Positions 45,457 to 55,349 are shown, numbered from the stretch's first letter. The stretch is DNA of 64,000 bases from an uncultured Sedimentitalea sp. (GCA_947504115.1 CANNGH010000003.1:248001-312000), one strand, 5' to 3'. Notes: a model not told the origin generated them from the letters alone. A program made the numbers and translations.

Positions 45457-46242
45457 ATGCGAGCCCTACAGATCGCCGCCACCGGAATGAGCGCGCAGCA
45501 GATGCGTGTCGAGACCATTTCCAACAACCTCGCCAACATGAACACCACCGGCTACAATGCCCGCCGCGCCGAATTCGCGGATCTGCACTATCAGCAGGTG
45601 TCGCGCGCGGGCACGGTCAACGCGTCGGACGGCACCGTTCTGCCGACCGGTGTGCAACTGGGACTCGGGGTTCGGCCCGCGGCAGTCACCGTGCATCTGT
45701 CGCAAGGCTCGTTATCCGCCACGGGAAGCGATCTGGATGTGGCCATCGAGGGTGGTGGCTATCTCGAGGTGACGCTGCCCTCGGGACAACCCGCCTATAC
45801 CCGCGATGGCAGCCTGAAGCGCTCGGCCGAGGGGATGATCGTCACGTCGGACGGCTATGCGGTTGCGCCGGAAATCGTCATTCCCTCGGATGCGCGCAGC
45901 ATCTCGATCAACGGCGCGGGCGAGGTATTCGCCTATTTCGACGATACCGCCGAAGCGGAATTGCTGGGCCAGTTCACCCTTTCCGGGTTCACCAACGCCA
46001 AGGGCCTTGAGGCATTGGGGAGCAACCTGTTCGCCGAAACCGAAGCGTCCGGTCCCGCCCTCGTTTCGTCACCGGGCGAGGATGGTCTGGGCACCCTGCG
46101 CCAAGGCTATCTGGAGAGCAGTTCCGTCGATGCGGTGCGCGAGGTGACCGAACTGATCGAGGCGCAGCGGGGATACGAGATGAACGCCAAGGTGATTTCG
46201 GCGGCTGACCAGATGATGGCCGCAACGACACAGGTGCGATGA
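45457..46242 (+). CDS. flgG: Flagellar distal rod protein FlgG
   Basis: Distal rod protein of 261 residues, the usual length. N-terminal motif ETISNNLANMNTTGYNARR, and C-terminal helix REVTELIEAQRGYEMNAKVIS (in parts). AAAAGGA lies upstream of the ATG. The stop overlaps the flgA ATG. Confidence 0.95.
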   Translation: MRALQIAATGMSAQQMRVETISNNLANMNTTGYNARRAEFADLHYQQVSRAGTVNASDGTVLPTGVQLGLGVRPAAVTVHLSQGSLSATGSDLDVAIEGGGYLEVTLPSGQPAYTRDGSLKRSAEGMIVTSDGYAVAPEIVIPSDARSISINGAGEVFAYFDDTAEAELLGQFTLSGFTNAKGLEALGSNLFAETEASGPALVSSPGEDGLGTLRQGYLESSSVDAVREVTELIEAQRGYEMNAKVISAADQMMAATTQVR

Positions 46243-46658
46243 TGAAGCCCGTTCTCGTTGCCTTGCTGATCGGGGCCGCATCCAGCGCCTGCGCGGATAT
46301 CGTGGTGCCGGTCAGGACCATCCGCGCCAAGGAGATCATTGCCGCCGGAGATCTGGACCTGAAATCCGGAGATCTGCCGGGCGCGGTGAGCGAACCGCTT
46401 GCGCTGATCGGGCAGGAGGCCCGCGTCGCGCTTTATCCCGGCCGACCGGTGCGGCCCGGCGATGTGGGACCACCGGCGCTGGTCGAGCGCAATGAAATCA
46501 CGACCCTGGTTTTCCTGCAGGGCGGGTTGCACATCGTTGCGGAGGGGCGCGCGCTGGGTCGCGGCGCGGCGGGGGAAATGGTGCGCGCAATGAACCTGTC
46601 CTCACGCACCACAGTTACCGGCCGGATCCAGGCGGATGGCTCAATCGAGGTCCAATAA
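46239..46658 (+). CDS. flgA: Flagellar P-ring assembly chaperone FlgA
   Basis: A 139-residue protein with a Sec signal peptide (about 1-19, SSACA), then an SAF-like domain. It chaperones the P-ring protein FlgI in the periplasm. It is the short FlgA form found in Rhodobacterales. Two tandem ATGs at 46239 and 46242; the first overlaps the flgG stop. No flgI gene follows in this cluster. Confidence 0.88.
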   Translation: MMKPVLVALLIGAASSACADIVVPVRTIRAKEIIAAGDLDLKSGDLPGAVSEPLALIGQEARVALYPGRPVRPGDVGPPALVERNEITTLVFLQGGLHIVAEGRALGRGAAGEMVRAMNLSSRTTVTGRIQADGSIEVQ

Positions 46659-47398
46659 TGAACAATCGCATCCTTTTTCGCAGTATCGCCCTGACGTCGC
46701 TTGCCCTGGTCACGGCCTGCGGGCGCACCGATCATATCGGCAAGGCACCCAGCTTCAGCCCAAACACGGAAAATCAGGAACATTCCGCGATGCTCTGGCC
46801 GGGTCTGCCGACGCACACCCAACCGCAGCGCAGTGTCGATCAATCCTCGCTCTGGAGCGGTGGGCGCAGGTCGCTTCTGGGGGATCGCCGGGCCATGACC
46901 AAGGGCGATATCCTGACCATCGTGATCGAGATCGACGAAAAGGCCGAGATTTCCAACGACACGGCGCGCTCGCGCTCGGGGTCGGAAAGCCTCGGCGTGC
47001 CGCAATTGTTCGGCGTGCCGCAGAGACTGAATGAAAAACTGCCCGCCGGTGCCACGATGGCCGACGCGGTCGGCATCGATTCCAGCAGCGCGTCGGGTGG
47101 CAAGGGATCGGTGAAGCGCAAGGAAAAGCTGACCCTGCGTGTCGCCGCGACGGTTGTCGATGTCCTGCCCAACGGGGTGCTGGCCATCTCGGGCACGCAG
47201 GAGTTGCGGGTGAATTTCGAGCTGCGCGAACTTCTGGTGTCGGGCTTCGTGCGGCCAGAGGACATCTCGCGCCAGAACGAGATCACCTATGACAAGATCG
47301 CATCGGCCCGCGTGTCCTATGGCGGACGCGGCCAGATCACGGACGTGCAGCAACCCCGCTACGGACAACAGATCCTCGACGCCGTTCTGCCGTTCTAG
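46658..47398 (+). CDS. flgH: Flagellar L-ring protein FlgH
   Basis: Outer-membrane L-ring lipoprotein, 246 residues. Lipobox LVTAC (Cys about 22). Seen: SLWSGGRRSLLGDRRAMTKGDILTIVIEIDE (in parts) and NGVLAISGTQELRVNFE, typical for FlgH. The ATG overlaps the flgA stop by one base. Confidence 0.94.
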   Translation: MNNRILFRSIALTSLALVTACGRTDHIGKAPSFSPNTENQEHSAMLWPGLPTHTQPQRSVDQSSLWSGGRRSLLGDRRAMTKGDILTIVIEIDEKAEISNDTARSRSGSESLGVPQLFGVPQRLNEKLPAGATMADAVGIDSSSASGGKGSVKRKEKLTLRVAATVVDVLPNGVLAISGTQELRVNFELRELLVSGFVRPEDISRQNEITYDKIASARVSYGGRGQITDVQQPRYGQQILDAVLPF

Positions 47399-47407
47399 GT
47401 AAAAGAG

Positions 47408-47881
47408 ATGCTGTCAAAACTTCTCCCGTTTCTTCTTGTCCCGCTGGGAATAGGTGCCGGTGCCGGCGCTGCGGTATATCTAATGCCGCCGCCGCCGGCG
47501 GAGGATGCCGAGGCCGCTGCGCCGGACTCGGTCGCACCGCCGGAAACGGAAAAGGGCGAGGACGATTACGTCAAGATGAACAATCAGTTCGTCATTCCCG
47601 TCGTTTCGCGCGACCGGATCGCCTCGCTGGTCGTCCTGTCGCTCAGCCTGGAAACCGCACCGGGTCTGCGCGAACGCGTCTACGAACGTGAGCCCAAGTT
47701 GCGCGATGCCTTCTTGCGTGTCCTGTTCGATCACGCGAATATGGGCGGCTTCAACGGGTCGTTCACGCAGGAAGACAAACTCGGCCCCTTGCGCGTGGCG
47801 CTGCGAGAGGTCGCGCAACGCGAATTGGGCAAGGATGTGCACAACGTCCTGATCGTGGATATCGCGCGTCAGGATCCCTGA
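47408..47881 (+). CDS. fliL: FliL-family flagellar basal body protein
   Basis: A 157-residue protein with one N-terminal transmembrane helix (about 4-26), an acidic Pro/Glu linker (28-52), and a FliL/stomatin-like periplasmic domain (about 53-155) with FVIPVV and LRVALREVAQRELG. FliL associates with the stator and regulates torque or stator use. Last gene of the plus-strand flagellar run. Similarity to canonical FliL is moderate, so the call is by family. Confidence 0.82.
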   Translation: MLSKLLPFLLVPLGIGAGAGAAVYLMPPPPAEDAEAAAPDSVAPPETEKGEDDYVKMNNQFVIPVVSRDRIASLVVLSLSLETAPGLRERVYEREPKLRDAFLRVLFDHANMGGFNGSFTQEDKLGPLRVALREVAQRELGKDVHNVLIVDIARQDP

Positions 47882-47889
47882 TCCGGCAC

Positions 47890-47946
47890 TTGCCGCCGTC
47901 CCGCATCGTGCCGAGAGGCCAGCCGAAACACACCGCGCGGCGGCAA
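47890..47946. terminator. Long-loop inverted repeat between convergent flagellar runs
   Basis: Nine-bp arms TTGCCGCCG (47890-47898) and CGGCGGCAA (47938-47946) with a 39-base loop. Its place between convergent genes suggests a terminator, but the loop is long and no T run follows. Confidence 0.35.
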
Positions 47947-47959
47947 AAGGCACAGCGCG

Positions 47960-48325
47960 TCAGTTGCCGTTCCCGGAGCGATGCCTCTTTTTCTGCTCCG
48001 CGCTTTTCTGCGCCAGTTGCCGCACCGCTTCCCTGCGGCCAAAGGCCGCGCGAACGCGATCCAGCGATTCCAGCTTGCGCGCCATCACCCGCGCCAGTTC
48101 CAGGTTCAACTGCTGCACCGAACGGTCCCGCCAGGTCTGCCAGGCGAGATCGGCTCCGATTGCCTGCATCTGCCGGCTCCCGGCGGCGTGGCGCTGATCC
48201 CGCAATTGCGCAAGGCTGCTGCGAAGGGACGCCTCGCGGGAGAGGATGGCCTGAACTTTCTGGAATTCATTCATATAGACGGCCTCGGTCACGGCGGCCA
48301 TTTGCGCGATCTTGTCGCGGTTCAT
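47960..48325 (-). CDS. Small coiled-coil protein in flagellar export operon, FliJ-like in layout
   Basis: A 121-residue, almost fully helical, Arg/Gln/Ala-rich protein. No domain is recognised with certainty. Its size, charged coiled-coil character and place at the end of flhA-fliR-flhB suggest a soluble export factor such as FliJ, which otherwise is not seen in this window. Its start overlaps the flhB stop by four bases. Function is inference only. Confidence 0.65.
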   Translation of the reverse strand: MNRDKIAQMAAVTEAVYMNEFQKVQAILSREASLRSSLAQLRDQRHAAGSRQMQAIGADLAWQTWRDRSVQQLNLELARVMARKLESLDRVRAAFGRREAVRQLAQKSAEQKKRHRSGNGN

Positions 48326-49413
48326 GTCGCACCCGCCCGTGCACGCATGCGCATCTGCTCGGCAAACCGGATCGCGGCGGCGACGGCGCGATAATGATCT
48401 TCGCTGATTTCCTGACCCAGCTCGACCGTCGCGTGAATGGCCCGCGCGGTGGGCGGATCGCTGTGGATCGGCACCCCCGCCGTCATCGCGGTCTCGCGGA
48501 TGGTCGCGGCGATCTCGTCAACGCCCTTGGCCACGCAGACCGGCGCGGCCCCGCGCATCCGGCTCCATTTCAGGGCCACGGCGTAGTGCGTGGGATTGAC
48601 GATCACGACGTCGGCGCCGGGAACGTCGGCCATCATCTGATTCATCGCGATCTGCTGGCCGCGCTGACGACGCTGTTGTTTCATGTGCGGATCGCCCTCG
48701 GCATCCTTGGTCTCGTCCATGATCTCCTTGCGTGACATGCGGTTCTTGCGCAGATGCTCGTGATACTGCCAGGCCATATCCAGGCCCGCGATGGCGGTGG
48801 CGATCACAACGGCCAGGAACATGAATTCGATGCAAAGCCGCGCCATTAAGGCGATGCCGGTCAACGGACCCGAGGCGGCGGCCCCGACCATGTCCGGCAG
48901 GCGGGCGCGCAGGAACAGGCCAAGGCACGCCGAGTAAAGCGTCAGTTTCGCGAAGCTTTTGAAGAACTCGAAGAATCCGGAACGACCGAACTTGTTTTTG
49001 GCGTTCGACAGGATCGAGATCCGCGACAGTTTCGGCGCGATCTTGGTTGGCGCAAAAACGAAGGCGCGCTGCGCGAGAACAGACAGGACAACCGCCGCGG
49101 CCGGAATGATGAACCACGGTGCAAGGGGAGCGGCGACCGCCCGCATCAATCCGCCGACCGGTGCGCTGGCCCCGCCATCGAAAAACAGCGTTGCAAGCTG
49201 ATCCGGCTGATCCAGCATGACCATCATCGCCGAGCCGAACCGTTCGACCGACCCGGAGCCGAAGACCATCGCCGTCAAAAGCAGTCCGCCGTATGCGGCC
49301 GCCACCGAAACATCGGTGGATTTCGCAACTTCGCCTTTCTCGCGCGCCTTTTGCAGCTTTTGCGGCGTCGCCTCGTGGCTCTTTTCGCTGTCGTCGTCTC
49401 CCGCGCCGCTCAT
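48322..49413 (-). CDS. flhB: Flagellar export switch protein FlhB
   Basis: Export gate and specificity switch, 363 residues, four transmembrane helices. N-terminus EKSHEATPQKLQKAREKGEVAKS, written here as its two halves EKSHEATPQKLQ and KAREKGEVAKS, is conserved. The autocleavage motif NPTH is in VIVNPTHYAVALKW. The C-terminal cytosolic domain is intact. Overlaps by four bases with fliR and the coiled-coil gene. Confidence 0.95.
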   Translation of the reverse strand: MSGAGDDDSEKSHEATPQKLQKAREKGEVAKSTDVSVAAAYGGLLLTAMVFGSGSVERFGSAMMVMLDQPDQLATLFFDGGASAPVGGLMRAVAAPLAPWFIIPAAAVVLSVLAQRAFVFAPTKIAPKLSRISILSNAKNKFGRSGFFEFFKSFAKLTLYSACLGLFLRARLPDMVGAAASGPLTGIALMARLCIEFMFLAVVIATAIAGLDMAWQYHEHLRKNRMSRKEIMDETKDAEGDPHMKQQRRQRGQQIAMNQMMADVPGADVVIVNPTHYAVALKWSRMRGAAPVCVAKGVDEIAATIRETAMTAGVPIHSDPPTARAIHATVELGQEISEDHYRAVAAAIRFAEQMRMRARAGAT

Positions 49414-50183
49414 TTCGGAGGAACCATCGGAGCCTGAATGAACCCGATCAGTGCCTCGACCCAGACCGACAGGATCAGCGGCGCGCTGACGAACAGCAGG
49501 AACAGCCCGCCCATCGTGATGACCGGCGCACCGACGAAGGCCACCATCAGTTGCGGCATCGCCCGGTTGATGACCCCCAGGGTGAGATTGTAGATCACCG
49601 AAGCGATGACGAACGGTGTCGCGAGCATGAATGCGAGCGAAAACGCATGCGCGATGCGCGCGATACCCCAGGCGGAAAGATCCGCTGCCGACGGGGCATA
49701 GCCCGCCGGGAAAATCTCATAGGACACGATCAGAAGGCGGGCCGCGTGGACATGCAGACCGAAGATGACCGCGAGCGCGAGACCGCCGATCGTCAGCAGG
49801 TACCCGATGGCCGGGATCGGCTCGGCAGCGGCACCGCCCAGGATCTGCGACAGCGACGTCGATTGCGCCGCGATCGAACCTGCCGTCTGCAGCGCGAGGA
49901 CGAAAAGCCGGACGCCGATACCCAGGGCAAGCCCGACCAGCGCTTCGGTCAGCGCGTATCGCGTGAATGTCAGCGGGCTTTCCGGTTGCGCGTCAAGCGT
50001 GACGGCGGGCGCGACGATCATGGTAAACGCCACGGCGATCCCCAGCTTGACCCGGATCGGGACCGAGCGTTCGCCGAATGCGGGCAACAGCGACACCAGC
50101 GCCGAAACCCGGAGGAACACGATGATCGCGTGCCAGAGTTCGCGCGTCAGAAGCGCCTGCAACTCGGGCGGAAACGCGATCAT
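49410..50183 (-). CDS. fliR: Flagellar export protein FliR
   Basis: A 257-residue export gate protein with about six hydrophobic segments. Seen: FLRVSALVSLLPAFGE and the GLALGIGVRL segment. The ATG at 50183 overlaps the flhA stop, and the TGA overlaps flhB, giving a tightly coupled flhA-fliR-flhB run. Confidence 0.93.
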   Translation of the reverse strand: MIAFPPELQALLTRELWHAIIVFLRVSALVSLLPAFGERSVPIRVKLGIAVAFTMIVAPAVTLDAQPESPLTFTRYALTEALVGLALGIGVRLFVLALQTAGSIAAQSTSLSQILGGAAAEPIPAIGYLLTIGGLALAVIFGLHVHAARLLIVSYEIFPAGYAPSAADLSAWGIARIAHAFSLAFMLATPFVIASVIYNLTLGVINRAMPQLMVAFVGAPVITMGGLFLLFVSAPLILSVWVEALIGFIQAPMVPPK

Positions 50184-52264
50184 GCGGCCACCGTGCCCAT
50201 CAGCGCCGGGCGGGCCTCGAGCCCAATTTCTTCGAACGAGAGGACCGGATTGGTGATCCCCCGGGCGCGCATGATCGTGCGCAGGAAGCGGCGGCGCCGT
50301 GTCGAGGTGACAAGAGCCGGAAAGACGCCCTGTTCCGCGGTCTCGCTCATCCGTTCGGACAGGCGTTCGGAGAGGCGATTGAACAGATCGGGCGGCAGGG
50401 CCACATCCATTCCGCCCGCCACACCGTCGATCTGGTAGCTGGCAAAGGTATCCTCCCATTCCGGCGCGAGCTGGATCAGCGGGATGGTTCCGTCGGCGCG
50501 CTTCATCTCGGACACGATCTGGAAGCCCATGCGCTGACGCACGTGTTCGCAGATCGCCTCGGGCTGGGTGGAGACCAGGCGTGCCTCGGCGATGGATTCA
50601 AGGATCAGCGGCAGATTGCGGATCGACACCCGCTCCTCCAGCAGCAGGCGCAGCACCGCGTGCAGCGTATCCATCGGCACCTTGTCGGGAATGAGATCGT
50701 CCAGCAGCTTGCGGTTCTCCTCGGCGCGGGCCGGATCGGACAGGCGGGTCATCTCGGCCAGCAGGCGACGAAGCGATTTCAGCGTCAGAAGGCGGGCGAA
50801 GTTCTGTTTGATCACCTCCAGAAGATGGGTCGCCAGAATTTCCGGCGGCGTCACGATCGTCGCGCCGGAAAGTGCCGCTGCGTCCTGATCGCGCGGGGAC
50901 ACCCATCGGGCCGGAGCGCCATAGACGGGTTCCTTGACGTCGGTTCCGGCCGGCAGGCTGCCCGAGCCATCCGGAAGCAGCGCGAGCACCAGATCGGGAT
51001 GCAGTTCGCCGCGCACCTGCTCGACCCCCTGGATGCGGATGACATAGGCGCCGATGGGAAGGCCGGGCTGGTCGGTCAGCCGGATGTCGGGCAAGACCAG
51101 ACCGTAAACCGTCGCGACATGCGTGCGCATATTGGCGATCCGCACGTCCAGGCCCGTTCCCGGATCGAGCACCATGTTCACCAGATCCGGCGCGAATTCC
51201 AGATGCACGTCGTCCAGATCCAGGATATCGCCCAGCGCCTTGCGCGTCTCGACCGGAGAGGTTTCGCGCGTCTCCTGCTCCTGCGCCTGCCGGTCCGCGC
51301 GTTTTTTCATGGCATGCGCCGCATAGCCCAGAACGCCGCCGCCTAGAATGAAGGGCAGGAACGGCAACCCCGGCACCAGCGCGAATAGCGCCATCAGTAC
51401 CGCCACCGTCGCGAGGGCGGCGGGATGCTTGCCCAACTGGTCGAACAGCGCCAGATCGGTTGCGCCCCGGGTTCCGCCACGGGCCAGCAACAGGGCGGAT
51501 GCAATCGAGATGATCACCGCCGGAATTTGCGACACCAGCCCGTCGCCGACGGTCAGGATCGCGTAGGTTTCGAACGCCGCGCCGATCGGCATGCGATGCA
51601 CGACGATGCCCATGATCAGCCCCATGACCAGATTCAGCAGGGTGATCAGAAGGCCAGCGACCGCATCGCCCTTGACGAATTTCGACGCCCCGTCGAGCGA
51701 GCCGAAAAAGGTCGTCTCCTGCTGCTCGGTTTCGCGCCGTTCCTTGGCCTGGGTGTGGTCGATCGCACCGGCGGACATGTCGCTGTCGATCGCCAGTTGT
51801 TTCCCCGGCATCCCGTCCAGCGCGAAACGCGCGCCGACTTCGGCCATGCGCGCGGCCCCCTTGGTGATGACCATGAAGTTCACGATCAGCAGAACCCCGA
51901 ACACCACCAGCCCGAGGAAGACGCTGCCGCCCATGACGAACTGCGCGAAGCCCTGGATCACGTCACCCGCAGCCCCCGGCCCGGTATGGCCCTGACCGAT
52001 GATCAGTTTCGTCGAGGAAACATTGAGCGACAGGCGCAGCATCAGCGACGCAAGCAGGATCGTCGGAAACGCCGAGAAATCCAGCGGGCGTTCGATGAAC
52101 AGCGTGACGGTGAAAATCAGGATGGCCAGCCCGAACGAGGCCGCCAGACCCACATCGAGGATCCACGCAGGCATCGGCAGGATCATCATCACGATGACCG
52201 CCATCAGCGCCAGCGCCAGCAGGACCGTGGGGCTGAACAGATTCTTGATGGAGATTGCAGGCAT
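50180..52264 (-). CDS. flhA: Flagellar export protein FlhA
   Basis: Main export gate protein, 694 residues. Eight hydrophobic segments in the N-terminal half (about 15-310), the FHIPEP-type loop region (motif ARFALDGMPGKQLAIDSD, about 140-157) and a large cytosolic domain (about 340-694). Length and motifs are complete. It follows 12 bases after the transglycosylase gene. Confidence 0.96.
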   Translation of the reverse strand: MPAISIKNLFSPTVLLALALMAVIVMMILPMPAWILDVGLAASFGLAILIFTVTLFIERPLDFSAFPTILLASLMLRLSLNVSSTKLIIGQGHTGPGAAGDVIQGFAQFVMGGSVFLGLVVFGVLLIVNFMVITKGAARMAEVGARFALDGMPGKQLAIDSDMSAGAIDHTQAKERRETEQQETTFFGSLDGASKFVKGDAVAGLLITLLNLVMGLIMGIVVHRMPIGAAFETYAILTVGDGLVSQIPAVIISIASALLLARGGTRGATDLALFDQLGKHPAALATVAVLMALFALVPGLPFLPFILGGGVLGYAAHAMKKRADRQAQEQETRETSPVETRKALGDILDLDDVHLEFAPDLVNMVLDPGTGLDVRIANMRTHVATVYGLVLPDIRLTDQPGLPIGAYVIRIQGVEQVRGELHPDLVLALLPDGSGSLPAGTDVKEPVYGAPARWVSPRDQDAAALSGATIVTPPEILATHLLEVIKQNFARLLTLKSLRRLLAEMTRLSDPARAEENRKLLDDLIPDKVPMDTLHAVLRLLLEERVSIRNLPLILESIAEARLVSTQPEAICEHVRQRMGFQIVSEMKRADGTIPLIQLAPEWEDTFASYQIDGVAGGMDVALPPDLFNRLSERLSERMSETAEQGVFPALVTSTRRRRFLRTIMRARGITNPVLSFEEIGLEARPALMGTVAA

Positions 52265-52276
52265 CGTAACCGCTCC

Positions 52277-53041
52277 CTAGTTCAGCGCCAGGAAGGCCGG
52301 GCGGGGCGGCGTATCGGTCCCGGCGTCGAAACCGGTCGGAACCAGCGACCCCAGCGCGACATTGCCCTGTCCGATGAAAGGCAGGGTCGCGCCGTCGGCC
52401 TGTGACACCAGCACTTTGGAGACCGTGTCACCGGGATCGTGCCGCGGCGCATCCGGCGCCATCGCGTTGCGGATCTTGCGGAACCGGTCGGTATAGGACT
52501 GGGCATAGGTCGGCGTGCGCGAATGATACGCCCCGGCCGCAGCCGACCAATCGCCGAATTCGCGATAAAGCTCCTTGAGGAATTTGGCGGCGTAAAGCGC
52601 GTTCGGCACCGGATCGAACATCTCGTCGATCGAGCGGAACGCGTCGCCGTGCCAGCGATAGTTGATCTGGAAACAGCCGACGTCGAAACTGCGCGCGCCG
52701 GTCTTGAAGTTCTTGAAAACATAGGCCTTTGCCGCATCCGCGTTATCGAACCATCGCCCCCTGCCCTCCATGTTGACGGTCCACGGCCAGGGTTGAAGCC
52801 CGCCCTTTTGCGGCCGCCCGGTTTCCGCGCGCGAAATCGCGCGCAGCACGTCGAGGGGCACCCCGTGCGCGCGGGCCGCCTGTCCGGCCGCACGATCGCA
52901 AAGCGCGGCCGTCGCACCGGACCATGACGACGCCGCCAAGGGATGACCGACAAGAAACAGCAGGACAACGACGCCCAGCAGGCCGAAACGGTATGCGACA
53001 CCCGGTCTGACATCTGGTTTTTCATGCGGCGCGTGGGGCAT
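52277..53041 (-). CDS. SLT-domain lytic transglycosylase linked to flagellar genes
   Basis: A 254-residue protein with an N-terminal hydrophobic signal or anchor (about 17-37) and a single SLT domain. E73 in ISRAETGR is the predicted catalytic acid. The motif DVGCFQINYRWHG and later AYHSRTPTYAQ fit the SLT fold. The position ahead of flhA suggests it opens peptidoglycan for rod assembly, replacing the FlgJ hydrolase of enterobacteria. That role is inferred from context. The longer antisense-frame alternative lacks domain similarity. Confidence 0.88.
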   Translation of the reverse strand: MPHAPHEKPDVRPGVAYRFGLLGVVVLLFLVGHPLAASSWSGATAALCDRAAGQAARAHGVPLDVLRAISRAETGRPQKGGLQPWPWTVNMEGRGRWFDNADAAKAYVFKNFKTGARSFDVGCFQINYRWHGDAFRSIDEMFDPVPNALYAAKFLKELYREFGDWSAAAGAYHSRTPTYAQSYTDRFRKIRNAMAPDAPRHDPGDTVSKVLVSQADGATLPFIGQGNVALGSLVPTGFDAGTDTPPRPAFLALN

Positions 53042-53576
53042 TCTGCCTGTCCATGTGATGATTCGCTCGCCTTCACGATGGACAGCAGCGGTTTAGAATT
53101 GATTATCGCCGTGAATTAATCGGGCGCCCGGTGGGATCATGCGCCGCCCGCTTTCAGCCTCACATTTCTAGGGGCAAAGGCTGGCGGATGGGGCAACGGA
53201 CGGAACGGGCGGGATATTCTTGCAGAACAGGGCGCTGGCAAGGCAAACCGAGAGAGGATTTCCGGGACGGCCGCGAGGGCGTATAAGGAATTGGACCCGT
53301 AGAATATCTTGGCAAAGATGTGTTGACCCAAAGGAAAATTAGTTAAACAATGGGAATAATAGGGAGTTGCGCCGCATGGCTTTGACATCGACAAGAGGGC
53401 GTTTTGGAAACCCGGCACCGTCGGGGCACAACTGCGTCCCGTCCCGCCGGACGCGCGTTCTTTTTGACGCGGCCCAGTCGAAGCGCGTCGCGGCGTCCGT
53501 CAAGACGGCACCGGATCAGATACTGACCCCCGAATAAACATCCACAACAAAACAACCAGACCAGGAGCGACAACAG
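53042..53576. other. Intergenic region upstream of fhs (535 bp), with possible promoter
   Basis: A divergent gap between the SLT gene and fhs. It is less GC-rich around 53090-53130 and 53280-53375 than the surroundings. A possible sigma-70 promoter is TTGACC at 53323-53328, 17 bases, AACAAT at 53346-53351. A short possible coding frame follows (separate entry). No RNA gene, riboswitch or repeat was recognised. Confidence 0.5.
53376..53537 (+). CDS. Possible 53-residue leader ORF upstream of fhs
   Basis: ATG at 53376 with AGGGAG 9 bases upstream, open to TAA at 53535. The product is basic, Arg/Ser/Pro-rich with no known domain. Good ribosome site and placement between a putative promoter and fhs argue for it; lack of any family and modest length argue against. 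Could be a regulatory leader or chance. Confidence 0.25.
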   Translation: MALTSTRGRFGNPAPSGHNCVPSRRTRVLFDAAQSKRVAASVKTAPDQILTPE

Positions 53577-55253
53577 ATGGCTTTCAAGACCGATATTGAG
53601 ATTGCACGCGAAGCGAGCAAACGCCCGATTCAGGAGATCGGCGAAAAGCTCGGCATCTCGAGCGACGATCTTCTGCCCTATGGCCACGACAAGGCGAAGG
53701 TCAGCCAGCGGTTCATCGACGAGATCCAGAAGAACAAGAACGGCAAGCTGATCCTGGTCACGGCGATCAACCCCACGCCCGCGGGCGAAGGCAAGACCAC
53801 CACCACCGTGGGTCTGGGCGATGGCCTGAACCGAATCGGCAAGAAGGCTGCCGTCTGCATCCGCGAGGCCTCGCTCGGGCCGAATTTCGGGATGAAGGGC
53901 GGCGCAGCTGGGGGCGGTTATGCGCAGGTCGTTCCGATGGAAGAGATGAACCTGCATTTCACCGGCGACTTCCATGCGATCACCAGTGCGCACAACCTGC
54001 TGAGCGCGATGATCGACAACCATATCTACTGGGGCAACGAGCTGGCCATCGACATGCGCCGCGTGTCCTGGCGCCGGGTGCTGGACATGAACGACCGCGC
54101 CCTGCGTCAGATCACCACCAGCCTCGGCGGTGTGTCCAACGGCTTCCCGCGCGAATCCGGCTTTGACATCACCGTGGCCTCCGAGGTCATGGCGATCCTG
54201 TGCCTGTCTACCGATCTCAAGGATCTGCAGCGGCGCCTTGGCGACATGATCGTGGCCTATCGCCGCGACCGCTCGCCCGTCTATGCGCGCGACATCAAGG
54301 CGGATGGGGCAATGACCGTTCTGCTCAAGGACGCGATGCAGCCCAACCTGGTGCAGACGCTGGAAAACAACCCGGCCTTCGTGCATGGCGGCCCCTTCGC
54401 CAACATCGCGCATGGTTGCAACTCGGTCATCGCGACGACCACCGCGCTGAAACTGGCCGATTACGTCGTGACCGAAGCGGGCTTCGGTGCTGACCTTGGC
54501 GCCGAAAAGTTCATGAACATCAAGTGCCGCAAGGCCGGTCTGCACCCCTCGGTCGTCGTGGTCGTGGCCACGGTCCGGGCGATGAAGATGAACGGTGGCG
54601 TGGCCAAGGCCGATCTGGGCACTGAAAACGTCGACGCGGTCAAGAAGGGCTGTGCCAACCTCGGCCGTCACATCGAGAACGTCAAATCCTTCGGCGTGCC
54701 GGTGGTCGTGGCGATCAACCATTTCGTCACCGACACCGATGCCGAGGTGCAGGCGGTCAAGGATTACGTCGCCGAGCAAGGCTCCGAAGCGATCCTGTCG
54801 CGGCACTGGGAGCTGGGTTCGGAAGGATCCGCCGATCTGGCGACCCGTGTGGCCGAGATCGCGGACAAGGATCAGGCCAATTTCTCGCCGCTCTATGCCG
54901 ACGAGATGCCGTTGTTCGAAAAGATCGAAACCATCGCCAAGCGCATCTATCGTGCGGACGGCATTCTGGCCGATCAGAAGATCCGCAACCAGCTCAAGGA
55001 TTGGGAAGCGCAAGGATACGGCAACCTGCCGATCTGCATGGCGAAAACCCAGTACAGCTTTACCACCGACCCCGAGCGTCGCGGAGCCCCGACCGGCTTC
55101 AGCGTGCCGGTGCGCGAGGTTCGCCTGAGCGCGGGTGCCGGGTTCGTCGTGGTGATCTGCGGCGAGATCATGACCATGCCGGGTCTGCCGCGTGTGCCTT
55201 CGGCCGAGAACATCAAGCTCAACGCCGACGGCGACGTCGAGGGCCTGTTCTAG
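53577..55253 (+). CDS. fhs: Formate-tetrahydrofolate ligase
   Basis: Joins formate to tetrahydrofolate with ATP to give 10-formyl-THF. 558 residues, usual length. Seen: [16 protein letters not shown] (nucleotide site, residues about 65-80), [10 protein letters not shown], and [11 protein letters not shown]. It is first in a one-carbon run with two folD genes. AGGAG precedes the ATG. Followed by an intrinsic terminator, so folD genes may have separate promoters or receive read-through. Confidence 0.97.
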   Translation: MAFKTDIEIAREASKRPIQEIGEKLGISSDDLLPYGHDKAKVSQRFIDEIQKNKNGKLILVTAINPTPAGEGKTTTTVGLGDGLNRIGKKAAVCIREASLGPNFGMKGGAAGGGYAQVVPMEEMNLHFTGDFHAITSAHNLLSAMIDNHIYWGNELAIDMRRVSWRRVLDMNDRALRQITTSLGGVSNGFPRESGFDITVASEVMAILCLSTDLKDLQRRLGDMIVAYRRDRSPVYARDIKADGAMTVLLKDAMQPNLVQTLENNPAFVHGGPFANIAHGCNSVIATTTALKLADYVVTEAGFGADLGAEKFMNIKCRKAGLHPSVVVVVATVRAMKMNGGVAKADLGTENVDAVKKGCANLGRHIENVKSFGVPVVVAINHFVTDTDAEVQAVKDYVAEQGSEAILSRHWELGSEGSADLATRVAEIADKDQANFSPLYADEMPLFEKIETIAKRIYRADGILADQKIRNQLKDWEAQGYGNLPICMAKTQYSFTTDPERRGAPTGFSVPVREVRLSAGAGFVVVICGEIMTMPGLPRVPSAENIKLNADGDVEGLF

Positions 55254-55268
55254 GTCAGACAAAACAAG

Positions 55269-55294
55269 GGACGCGGGGGAAATCCTCCGCGTCC
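55269..55294 (+). terminator. Intrinsic terminator after fhs
   Basis: Eleven-bp stem GGACGCGGGGG with its partner (one G-T pair) and a four-base AAAT loop, followed by TTT. It lies 15 bases after the fhs stop. Confidence 0.8.
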
Positions 55295-55349
55295 TTTCCG
55301 CCTCTGGCGGGAGTTGGATTCAGCAAAACAAAGCAGGAGCGGCACGAAA

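Noticed and set aside
53137-53418. 93-codon open frame on the minus strand before fhs
   Set aside because: No clear ribosome site and no domain; low-complexity composition. It overlaps the more plausible plus-strand leader ORF and promoter.
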